From positions 1 to 64,000 of the forward strand of contig LDXO01000005.1 of the NCBI GenBank assembly GCA_001443455.1: DNA of 64,000 nucleotides, in the 5' to 3' direction. The notes under the pieces are model-generated. The model made no database searches. It saw only the letters and a list, made by a program, of their open reading frames with translations, and was not told the origin of the DNA. How positions within the stretch are numbered: the first letter of the stretch is position 1; each line of letters begins with the position of its first letter. This DNA comes from Deltaproteobacteria bacterium CSP1-8 (GTDB lineage: Bacteria > Desulfobacterota > Deferrimicrobia > Deferrimicrobiales > Deferrimicrobiaceae). Shown here one piece after another: positions 1 to 9,636 of this stretch. The position numbers and the translations under genes are program-made.

Positions 1-2
1 TC

Positions 3-170
3 GCCGTCACGCTCGAGGGAGCCGCAGGCGGCAAGGGAGTGGAACCGTCTCCTCCTCCCCCTCCCCCGCAGCCGAACCACACCATCCCCGGAGATAGCAA
101 TACAACCGTCAACAAGAACCCAAGTGCCCCCCCTGCACATCGCGATCGCATGGCCGGTCTCCTTTCCTAA
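3..170 (+). CDS. Possible C-terminal end of a CDS truncated by the window edge (Pro-rich tail ...SPPPPPPQPNHTIPGDSNTT...)
   Basis: Open frame from the window edge to TAA at 168-170; only about 55 codons, no domain recognised. Confidence 0.25.
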   Translation, partial: AVTLEGAAGGKGVEPSPPPPPPQPNHTIPGDSNTTVNKNPSAPPAHRDRMAGLLS

Positions 171-451
171 ATCACGAGGTTACCCTCTCCGTAAGGATTC
201 GGTTGCCGGGCGAGGGGCGCAATAGTCCCATTCGACATGGGAAACAATTTGTTGGGGATTCCTAGAAGAGAAGCTCTACTCGGTAAAAAACACTTTCCCA
301 TAGGATACTCCACAAACACCTGGAACTATCCAATAAATAAGGCGATTGCATCACGATGGGAAAATGGTTAATAAAGAAAACCACCTATGAACTGATAGTA
401 TAAGTTTGCCCCGAAAAAATAACAAGGTATTTTCCGGCGGCGGTATCCCCC

Positions 452-883
452 TTACGGTTTCGGGACGACCGCCAGTGTGACCATCGCCTTGGCCACCAGC
501 TTCTCGCTTCCGTCGCGCTCCGCGAAGACCTCAGACTCCGCCACGTTGAGGGTTTTCCCCTGCCTGAGGACCGTCGCCCGGCACCGGAGGCGCTCCCCCA
601 GGGCGGGCCGCAGGAAGTTGATCTTGAACTCGACGGTCAGGACGAGGTCCCCTTCCGCCGCGAGCGTCCCCGCCGCCCCCCCGGCGGTGTGGTCGGCGAT
701 CGTCGCCTGCACCCCCGCGTGGACGTACCCGTCCTGCTGAAGGTGCTTCGGCGCGACATCCAGCACGGACTCGCACCATCCCGGTCCCAGGTCCGAAAGC
801 CGGATCCCCAGGTCGGAAACGAAAGCGGCCCGTTCAAAGATCGTCCGTACCTTTTGTGCGTAATTCTCGGTCTTCGGCTTCAC
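452..883 (-). CDS. PaaI-type hotdog-fold thioesterase
   Basis: ORF of 143 aa; hotdog-like motif QQDGYVHAGVQATIADHTAGGAAGTLA. Confidence 0.8.
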   Translation of the reverse strand: MKPKTENYAQKVRTIFERAAFVSDLGIRLSDLGPGWCESVLDVAPKHLQQDGYVHAGVQATIADHTAGGAAGTLAAEGDLVLTVEFKINFLRPALGERLRCRATVLRQGKTLNVAESEVFAERDGSEKLVAKAMVTLAVVPKP

Positions 884-890
884 GGGCCGG

Positions 891-1925
891 TCACCGGCTC
901 TGCTTCTGCACGCCGAACCGGTTGAGCACGGCGTCGAGCCGTTTCCTCCCCGTCGCCGTCTCCTCGAACGGATCCTCCTTGAGCCGGTGGGGAAGGGACA
1001 TCCGGAAGGCGTCCGCCAGGCACTCCTCGTCGGGCAGGTCGATCCCCTTGATCGCCGCGAGTGCCTTCGCGCTCTTCAGGATGGTGATGTCCCCCCGGTG
1101 GCCGGCCACGCCGAGCTCGGAGACCACCTCCACCACCGCCTGCAGCACGTCGTCGGACAGCCGGATGAAGGGAAGCTTCCGGCGGGCTGCCAGGAGCCGT
1201 TCACGGAGGGCCACGTCCTTTTCGGCCCACTCCTTGAGGAACCCGGGCTCCTCGCTCTCGAAGGAGAGGACCCGGTCCACGATCTGCTTCCGCAACGCGA
1301 TCTCCTTCTCCCCGGCAATCTCCACGCACAACCCGAAACGGTCCAACAGCTGCGGCCGGAGCTCCCCCTCCTCCGGGTTCATCGTCCCCACCAGGATGAA
1401 CCGCGACGGGTGCGAGTACGTCACCCCCTCCCGCATCACCACGTTCCGACCCGACACCGCGACGTCCAGCAGCACGTCCACCACGTGATCGTCCAGAAGG
1501 TTCACCTCGTCGATGTACAGAAGGTTCCCGTTCGCCTTCCCCAACACCCCCATCTCGAACTTCTTCGAACCCTCCCGAAGAGCCGCCTCCAGGTCCAGGC
1601 TTCCCACCACGCGGTCCTCCGAGGCGTTCAACGGAAGGTCCACCACCTCCACCGGGCGCTCCTCGTACGCAAGCGACTCCCCTTGCGCCTCCCGCGACTG
1701 GCACTCCCCGCAGGGCGGAACCCCCCGAAGACAGCCGAACCGGCATCCCGACACCGTCTCCTTCGCCGGAAGAACCGCCGCGAACGCCCGCACCGCCGTC
1801 GTCTTCCCCGTACCCTTCTCCCCACGGATCAGGACCCCGCCGATCGAAGGGTCCACCGCGTTCACCAGAAGACCCTTCTTCAGAAGCTCCTGCCCCACGA
1901 TCGCGCTGAACGGAAAAAGGCGCAC
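891..1925 (-). CDS. Magnesium-chelatase-type AAA+ ATPase, ChlI/BchI-like (GTG start)
   Basis: 344 aa; Walker A GEKGTGKTT, Walker B LLYIDEVNLL, ChlI-type FILVGTMNPEEGELRPQLLDRFG. Confidence 0.88.
   Translation of the reverse strand: MRLFPFSAIVGQELLKKGLLVNAVDPSIGGVLIRGEKGTGKTTAVRAFAAVLPAKETVSGCRFGCLRGVPPCGECQSREAQGESLAYEERPVEVVDLPLNASEDRVVGSLDLEAALREGSKKFEMGVLGKANGNLLYIDEVNLLDDHVVDVLLDVAVSGRNVVMREGVTYSHPSRFILVGTMNPEEGELRPQLLDRFGLCVEIAGEKEIALRKQIVDRVLSFESEEPGFLKEWAEKDVALRERLLAARRKLPFIRLSDDVLQAVVEVVSELGVAGHRGDITILKSAKALAAIKGIDLPDEECLADAFRMSLPHRLKEDPFEETATGRKRLDAVLNRFGVQKQSR
1235..1924. repeat. Copy A of a 690-bp exact direct repeat covering the AAA+ N-terminus of the ChlI-like gene
   Basis: Offset of 2603 bp to copy B; the encoded segment is identical from the start codon through ...SEEPGFL. 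Confidence 0.93.
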
Positions 1926-1926
1926 C

Positions 1927-2316
1927 TCATCCCCCCTTCTTCGCTTTCGACATGTCGGCGCCCAGCCACTCCTCCCCGCCCGCGGGGCAGAAGACCCTCC
2001 AGTGGATCCGGAAATAGTCCTCCCCGAGCCAGTCCATGATGTCCGCTCCGGTTTCCCCCACGATCTCCATCTCCCGGTCGAACTCGATCACGACAACCTT
2101 CCGCTGATCCCCGTCGTAGAACCGGAGCCAGAACCGGCCGTCCGGGAGATTTCCTCCGTCGATCGGGATCAAATCCTCGTACGAAAGCATGAGCTTCCGG
2201 GACATCTTCTTGAGAGACATGGGGACGCCGTCGAGGAAAAGGACCTTCCTCCCGGTACCGATCCGGCCGTACCGCTCCTCGATCGTCTTTCGGGATATCG
2301 ACATTCTCGGATCCAT
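1927..2316 (-). CDS. Uncharacterised 129-aa protein between the two chelatase AAA+ genes
   Basis: Intact ORF, tightly spaced with 891-1925, same strand; no family recognised. Confidence 0.65.
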   Translation of the reverse strand: MDPRMSISRKTIEERYGRIGTGRKVLFLDGVPMSLKKMSRKLMLSYEDLIPIDGGNLPDGRFWLRFYDGDQRKVVVIEFDREMEIVGETGADIMDWLGEDYFRIHWRVFCPAGGEEWLGADMSKAKKGG

Positions 2317-2374
2317 GCGCTCCTCCCGTTTCCCTTCGAACCGCGCGGGACGACCCGTGTCCGGGCCGTCCTCG

Positions 2375-4534
2375 TCAGATGATCGCGCGCGCGCGGATCG
2401 CCGCCAGGATGGCGGACTGGCTCATCTCCGCGAGCGAGAGGTACTTCGCGCCCATCGCGTCCGCGACGGTCTTCGCCGGGCCGCCGGAGAAGATCCCCCG
2501 CGTCTTCTTCGTTTTCTCGGTCGCCTCCATCGAGGCCCGAAGCGCCGCCGGTCCCATCATCATCCGGTCCGTGTCGATGACCAGCGAGGTGACGCCCATC
2601 CGGCGGAGGATCTTCCCCATCCGCACCGCCTCCTCGAGCGGCTCCCCCCCGACGTACGCCACGTTCGCCCTCCCGTCGGTGATGAGCACCAGGAGGGGCT
2701 TGCGCCCGGGGTCCCGGACCTGCTCGACCTCCAGCGTCCTGACCGCGGCGAACATCCCGATGGAGAGAGGCGTCGTGCCGCCGGAAGCAAGCCAGGTGAG
2801 CTGCATCGCGGCCATCGAGGCACTGCCGGTCGGAGACACTACCACTTCCGCGACCGTATCCCGGAAGGAGATCAGCCCCACCCGGTCCCTCTTCACGTAG
2901 GCGTCGCGCAGAAGCGACAGCACCGCTCCCTTGGTGGCCACCATCCTCTTCTGCGTCTCCATCGACGCCGAGGCGTCCAGGAGGACGAGGATCAGGTTCC
3001 CCACCTTTCGCTCCCGGCGCTTCCCGCGCAGGTCCTCCACCGCGACCCGTATCCGGCCCGTCGACCGCTCCACGTGCCCGTTGGCAACTGCGGTGAACAG
3101 GGTCGCGTCCATGGCGACATCCCGCCCCTTCTTCCACGGCCCGCTCCGGACGTAGCGCCCGCGAACGCTCGCGGTCCTCGCCCGGCTGCGCTTCCCCGGG
3201 GCGTCGAGCATCTTCCTCCCTTTCGGGACCACGATCTTGCGGACCTGGTAGGGCGCGGAGGGGGCAATGATGTTCTCCTCGACAAACCCCTGGCAGAGGT
3301 CGCAGTCGGGGTCGCCGCAGGTGGAAGACGAGGAGCCTCCGGCCCCGGCCCCCCTCTCGCTGCGCCTTCTCGCCGCCGTCGCCTGTTCGATCGCCTGCCG
3401 TTCCAGTTCCTCGTCCGAGTGAACGGGGGCCCGGAAGACGACCCCGGCCCGCTTCATCCCGTGGGTCGTGTCGGGAAGGGGGACGACCGGTTCGCGGTCC
3501 TCTTCCTTCATCTCCCCGGGGAACGCCCAGGAGAGGAGCCGCTCCACGTGGCGTGCGGCACGGTCCCCGACCCCGCTCCTCGGAATGCGGTGCGGCAGGG
3601 CGAGCCGGATGGCATCCGAAAGGTCGGCGGCGGAAAGACCGGTCCCTCCCCGCAGGACCGCAAGCGCCCGGGCGGTCTTCAGGATCGCGATGTCCCCGCG
3701 GTGGCCCGCCACGCCGAGCGCGGCGACCGCCTCCGTCACCGTCTTCAGGATATGGTCGGGGATCGGGACGTCGTGCAGGCGGGCGCGTCCCTCCTCCACC
3801 TGCCGCAGGATACGTCGGTCCCCTTTCCCCCATTGGGTGAGGAACCCGGGCTCCTCGCTCTCGAAGGAGAGGACCCGGTCCACGATCTGCTTCCGCAACG
3901 CGATCTCCTTCTCCCCGGCAATCTCCACGCACAACCCGAAACGGTCCAACAGCTGCGGCCGGAGCTCCCCCTCCTCCGGGTTCATCGTCCCCACCAGGAT
4001 GAACCGCGACGGGTGCGAGTACGTCACCCCCTCCCGCATCACCACGTTCCGACCCGACACCGCGACGTCCAGCAGCACGTCCACCACGTGATCGTCCAGA
4101 AGGTTCACCTCGTCGATGTACAGAAGGTTCCCGTTCGCCTTCCCCAACACCCCCATCTCGAACTTCTTCGAACCCTCCCGAAGAGCCGCCTCCAGGTCCA
4201 GGCTTCCCACCACGCGGTCCTCCGAGGCGTTCAACGGAAGGTCCACCACCTCCACCGGGCGCTCCTCGTACGCAAGCGACTCCCCTTGCGCCTCCCGCGA
4301 CTGGCACTCCCCGCAGGGCGGAACCCCCCGAAGACAGCCGAACCGGCATCCCGACACCGTCTCCTTCGCCGGAAGAACCGCCGCGAACGCCCGCACCGCC
4401 GTCGTCTTCCCCGTACCCTTCTCCCCACGGATCAGGACCCCGCCGATCGAAGGGTCCACCGCGTTCACCAGAAGACCCTTCTTCAGAAGCTCCTGCCCCA
4501 CGATCGCGCTGAACGGAAAAAGGCGCATGGTCAC
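2375..4534 (-). CDS. Magnesium/cobalto-chelatase ChlD/BchD-like protein: AAA+ domain plus C-terminal VWA domain
   Basis: 719 aa; Walker motifs N-terminal, VWA MIDAS-like LVLLDASASM and LVLITDGRAN C-terminal. Confidence 0.88.
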   Translation of the reverse strand: MTMRLFPFSAIVGQELLKKGLLVNAVDPSIGGVLIRGEKGTGKTTAVRAFAAVLPAKETVSGCRFGCLRGVPPCGECQSREAQGESLAYEERPVEVVDLPLNASEDRVVGSLDLEAALREGSKKFEMGVLGKANGNLLYIDEVNLLDDHVVDVLLDVAVSGRNVVMREGVTYSHPSRFILVGTMNPEEGELRPQLLDRFGLCVEIAGEKEIALRKQIVDRVLSFESEEPGFLTQWGKGDRRILRQVEEGRARLHDVPIPDHILKTVTEAVAALGVAGHRGDIAILKTARALAVLRGGTGLSAADLSDAIRLALPHRIPRSGVGDRAARHVERLLSWAFPGEMKEEDREPVVPLPDTTHGMKRAGVVFRAPVHSDEELERQAIEQATAARRRSERGAGAGGSSSSTCGDPDCDLCQGFVEENIIAPSAPYQVRKIVVPKGRKMLDAPGKRSRARTASVRGRYVRSGPWKKGRDVAMDATLFTAVANGHVERSTGRIRVAVEDLRGKRRERKVGNLILVLLDASASMETQKRMVATKGAVLSLLRDAYVKRDRVGLISFRDTVAEVVVSPTGSASMAAMQLTWLASGGTTPLSIGMFAAVRTLEVEQVRDPGRKPLLVLITDGRANVAYVGGEPLEEAVRMGKILRRMGVTSLVIDTDRMMMGPAALRASMEATEKTKKTRGIFSGGPAKTVADAMGAKYLSLAEMSQSAILAAIRARAII
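3838..4527. repeat. Copy B of the 690-bp exact direct repeat covering the AAA+ N-terminus of the ChlD-like gene
   Basis: Matches 1235-1924; sequence diverges on both sides (1234 t vs 3837 g; 1925 c vs 4528 t). Confidence 0.93.
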
Positions 4535-4585
4535 TCCAGAAATCTCAATCCAACGGGATACAAAGGGAGCATGGCAGGGGGGTTG

Positions 4586-5086
4586 TCATGCCCGGAACGG
4601 CTCTTCACCCGGAGGAAGTGCGTCCAGGAATTCGGCAAGGTGCTCCTCGATTTCCAGGGGAACGTGTTTCGCTTCCTCTCCGCCGTTCAAGGTACGGATG
4701 AACGCCCCGCACTTCTCGCACCGGTCGCGGTGCGTATCGAACAGCAGGGTGAGGGAGGGGGAAAGACGCTGTTCCCGGAATGCCCGGAGGAGGGACTCCA
4801 CCTGTTTCCTCCGGTCCTCCGCGGCCATCCTCCTGTACTTCTCGATTTCCCGGCTGTACTCCCCCCCCTTTGCGGTTACGAACGACCTCAACCGTTCCCG
4901 GAACTCCTCCGGGATCTCGTTCAGTTGGACCTGCCTGCAGATGATCCGTGTCTTGTCGTAGGTGTTGCGGAAGTGTATGCAGGATTCGCACATCTCGATG
5001 TGGGTATCCAGTTCCGCCCGGAGATGCTCCTCCATGGAACCGTCGAGATAATCCCCCAGCAGGTAGACCAACTCCTTGCAGTTCAT
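4586..5086 (-). CDS. Zinc-finger (ZAS/zf-HC2-like) soluble anti-sigma factor with two HX3CX2C motifs
   Basis: HIEMCESC and HRDRCEKC motifs; directly downstream of an ECF sigma gene; no obvious TM segment. Confidence 0.75.
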   Translation of the reverse strand: MNCKELVYLLGDYLDGSMEEHLRAELDTHIEMCESCIHFRNTYDKTRIICRQVQLNEIPEEFRERLRSFVTAKGGEYSREIEKYRRMAAEDRRKQVESLLRAFREQRLSPSLTLLFDTHRDRCEKCGAFIRTLNGGEEAKHVPLEIEEHLAEFLDALPPGEEPFRA

Positions 5087-5091
5087 GGCAT

Positions 5092-5760
5092 CTACGCCGT
5101 CTTCCCTTCCCGCAGGTATCGGGAGAGCTGTTCCCGCAGGTACAGGCGCGCCCGATGGAGTCGCGATTTCACTGCAGGGACCGTCAGGCCCAGGATCTGC
5201 GCTGTTTCCTCGTTCGACAGCCCTTCCACATCGCTCAGCACAAAGACCACCCTGTACTTTTCGGAGAGATCCTCCGTGAACTTCTTGATCACCGTCCCCA
5301 GCTCCTTGTCGAGCGTCTTCCGTTCGACTTCCTTGCTCCAGTCCCCTACGGGGCTCGCATGCATTCCGTCTTCCGTGAAGACCGGCATGAACTCCTCGAT
5401 GGAGACCGTTTCCTGCCGACGCTTTCCGCGAAGCCGCATCAGGCAGGCATTCACGCAGATCCGGTAGATCCAGGAATACAGCGCCGAGTTCCCCTTGAAC
5501 GTATGCGCCTTCTGGAACACCGTCAGGAAAACGTCCTGGGCTGCTTCCTCGGCGTCGCTCTCGTTCTTCAGGATCGACATCGCGAGGCCGTAAATCTTTC
5601 CGTGGAACCGTTCGAACAGCGCCTCGACCGCCTCGGAAGAGCCCTTCCGAAGTTCCTCCAGAAGAATGTTGTCGTCGAGCAACCGCTCAGCGTGCATGCA
5701 CGACACCTGCTTAGATTCGACCGCGGTTATCGGGTTTCGGATAGGATCCCTGAATTTCAA
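5092..5760 (-). CDS. ECF (RpoE-type) RNA polymerase sigma factor
   Basis: 222 aa; region 2 (DAEEAAQDVFLTVFQKAHTFKGNSALYSWIYRICVNACL) and region 4 (EKYRVVFVLSDVEGLSNEETAQILGLTVPAVKSRLHRAR). Confidence 0.93.
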   Translation of the reverse strand: MKFRDPIRNPITAVESKQVSCMHAERLLDDNILLEELRKGSSEAVEALFERFHGKIYGLAMSILKNESDAEEAAQDVFLTVFQKAHTFKGNSALYSWIYRICVNACLMRLRGKRRQETVSIEEFMPVFTEDGMHASPVGDWSKEVERKTLDKELGTVIKKFTEDLSEKYRVVFVLSDVEGLSNEETAQILGLTVPAVKSRLHRARLYLREQLSRYLREGKTA

Positions 5761-5895
5761 CGATTACCATGTTTTTCCACGCGGGCGCAAGGGCCGCCCC
5801 GCGCTTTCCTGCACCCTTTCGCCCTTGGCCGCGCGAGGGATTTGGCTTACAATCCAAGGAAACGCCGGCTTTTTCCGGCATGTCGGGAGCCATCC

Positions 5896-6063
5896 GTGAA
5901 ATATCACCGCAACTGCTATTTTTTCGCCGCCCTGGTGGCCGCCGGGGCCCTCACCTTCCTCCTCGCCGTGGCCAGGCAGGAAAGGACCGCGATGCCCTTG
6001 CCCTACTCCCGTCCGGAAGGCGGGGAAAGGGAAGGAGAGTTCGAACTCTTCATCGGATCGTAA
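5896..6063 (+). CDS. Putative 55-aa single-TM small protein (GTG start)
   Basis: Short ORF MKYHRNCYFFAALVAAGALTFLLAVARQERTAMPLPYSRPEGGEREGEFELFIGS; hydrophobic N-terminus; below the ORF-track size cutoff. Confidence 0.4.
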   Translation: MKYHRNCYFFAALVAAGALTFLLAVARQERTAMPLPYSRPEGGEREGEFELFIGS

Positions 6064-6401
6064 AGGAAGCCGCGGCCGACCCGACGGGTTCAATCCCGCA
6101 CGACGCGCCCGAAAAGCCCACGAACCGGGGGGCAACCAGTCTGCCCCTCCGTTCGGGCATTTCGCCGTCGGTTTCGTCTCCCCGTTGTCATGCCACTGGG
6201 TCTGCGATAAAGAGCGGGAAAAAAACGGCCGATAACGTTTTTGGAAGGAAAAAGATGCCCGGGGGAGCGATTTGTCTGCGGCGGATGGGCGGATTTCGGA
6301 ATAAAAAACCACCCCGTATATGCCATTTCCCGGATTTCTGGGTTGACGGAATGATCCTATTGGAGAGAATGGTTCCAACTGCCATGTGGGTCGGGGGTGT
6401 A

Positions 6402-7658
6402 ATGAAACGGATCATCCCGATGATTTCAATCTTGATTGCCATTTTTCTCATGGGAATTTCCATCCATCCCCTTCCCTCACAAGAAGATCCCTCTCCGCCC
6501 CCTTCCGAAACAACACCCGGCATCTCCCGGAAGATCCAGGGCGTGGTGAAGCCGGGGGAAACGATGTTCGACATCTTTCAAAAGAACGGGCTGGATCTGC
6601 GCGATCTGTTCCGCCTCCGGGAAGCGTCCGCCAGCGTCCACCGGTTGCGGGACATCTCCACGGGACAACCGTACAAGATCGAACTGGGGGCGGACAACAG
6701 CGTCCTCTCCCTCACCTACCAGATCAATCACGACGCTCTGCTCAACATCACCCGCATCGACCCCGGATTCCGGGCGGAAAAAATCGCGATCCCGTACGAC
6801 AGGAAGGAGGGGAAACTCGGGGGGGTCATCGAGAACAACCTGTACGATTCCCTGGGAGGCGACGGGGAGTCCGCCCTGCTCGGGTGCGCACTCTCCGACA
6901 TCTTCTCCTGGGACATCGATTTCACGACAGACCTTCGGAAGGGCGACACCTTCAAGGTCGTCGTCGAGGAGTTGTGGCTGGGCGGCCGGTTCAAGCGCTT
7001 CGGAAACATCCTCGCCGCCGAGTTCGTAAACGACGGGAACACGCACCGGGCGTTCCGTTACGAGGGCCCCGACGGGCGGGCCGGGTATTACGACGAGGAG
7101 GGAAAATCTCTGCAGCGGTCCTTCCTGAAGGCCCCGCTGAGCTATCGCCGTATCAGCTCCGGGTTCACCTTCAGCCGGGTGCATCCGATCCTGAAGATCC
7201 GGCGTCCCCACCTGGGTGTCGACTACGTCGCTCCCGGGGGAACCCCGGTTTCGGCCCTGGGGGACGGAAGCGTCCAGTTCTCCGGGTACAAGGGGGGCAA
7301 CGGGAACCTCGTGATCATCCGCCACCCGAACGGGTTCATCACCTATTACGGCCACCTCCGGAGGATCCGGACGGGAATCCGGGGCGGCGCCCGGGTCGCG
7401 CAGGGCGACGTCATCGGATACGTCGGGTCCACCGGCCTCTCCACCGGTCCCCACCTCGATTTCCGGATGAAGAAGGGCGACCGGTTCGTCAATCCCCTCG
7501 GGGTCAACGTCCCGCGGGGCGGAGGAATCCCGAAACCGTTCATCGCCGACTACGACAGGAACCGGCACGCTCTGGGGCTTGTGCTCGCCTCGATCGTTCC
7601 CGTCCCGCGGGAGCCGGTTCCGGAATCCGGGGAGCGGACGATCGCGTCGAGCCGCTGA
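6402..7658 (+). CDS. M23-family peptidoglycan endopeptidase (MepM-like) with LysM/OapA-like N-terminal region
   Basis: Signal-like N-terminus MKRIIPMISILIAIFLMG; M23 motifs HLGVDYVAPGGTPV and HLDFRM; longer ORF in track starts upstream. Confidence 0.9.
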   Translation: MKRIIPMISILIAIFLMGISIHPLPSQEDPSPPPSETTPGISRKIQGVVKPGETMFDIFQKNGLDLRDLFRLREASASVHRLRDISTGQPYKIELGADNSVLSLTYQINHDALLNITRIDPGFRAEKIAIPYDRKEGKLGGVIENNLYDSLGGDGESALLGCALSDIFSWDIDFTTDLRKGDTFKVVVEELWLGGRFKRFGNILAAEFVNDGNTHRAFRYEGPDGRAGYYDEEGKSLQRSFLKAPLSYRRISSGFTFSRVHPILKIRRPHLGVDYVAPGGTPVSALGDGSVQFSGYKGGNGNLVIIRHPNGFITYYGHLRRIRTGIRGGARVAQGDVIGYVGSTGLSTGPHLDFRMKKGDRFVNPLGVNVPRGGGIPKPFIADYDRNRHALGLVLASIVPVPREPVPESGERTIASSR

Positions 7659-7780
7659 ACCGGGCCTTTCTCCTTGTCCTCCTTTTCGCGACCCGGCTGC
7701 CCCCGGTCGCTTTCGCAGCCGGAGATGACCCTTCACTCCCGCTTCTGCACTCCCTCGTCGTGATCCTTCTGTCCGAATAG
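7655..7780 (+). pseudogene. N-terminal fragment of a CPA2 (KefB-like) cation:proton antiporter
   Basis: LNRAFLLVLLFATRLPPVAFAAGDDPSLPLLHSLVVILLSE* resembles the N-terminus of the antiporter at 33625-34962 (MNRTFLMCCLCLAASLLLPGAAHAAGEDPSLSLLLYLVVILLSA...). Confidence 0.6.
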
Positions 7781-7804
7781 CTTCGGGGGCCCGGCCACCG
7801 CCGT

Positions 7805-9634
<1,830 letters not shown>

Positions 9635-9636
9635 CG

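Noticed and set aside
2169-5467. Long ORFs 2169-4349 minus and 2189-5467 plus
   Set aside because: Off-frame shadows of the chelatase, anti-sigma and sigma genes; low-complexity composition
6063-6401. Riboswitch (c-di-GMP GEMM-type) upstream of the M23 peptidase
   Set aside because: Long leader but conserved GEMM core motifs were not found
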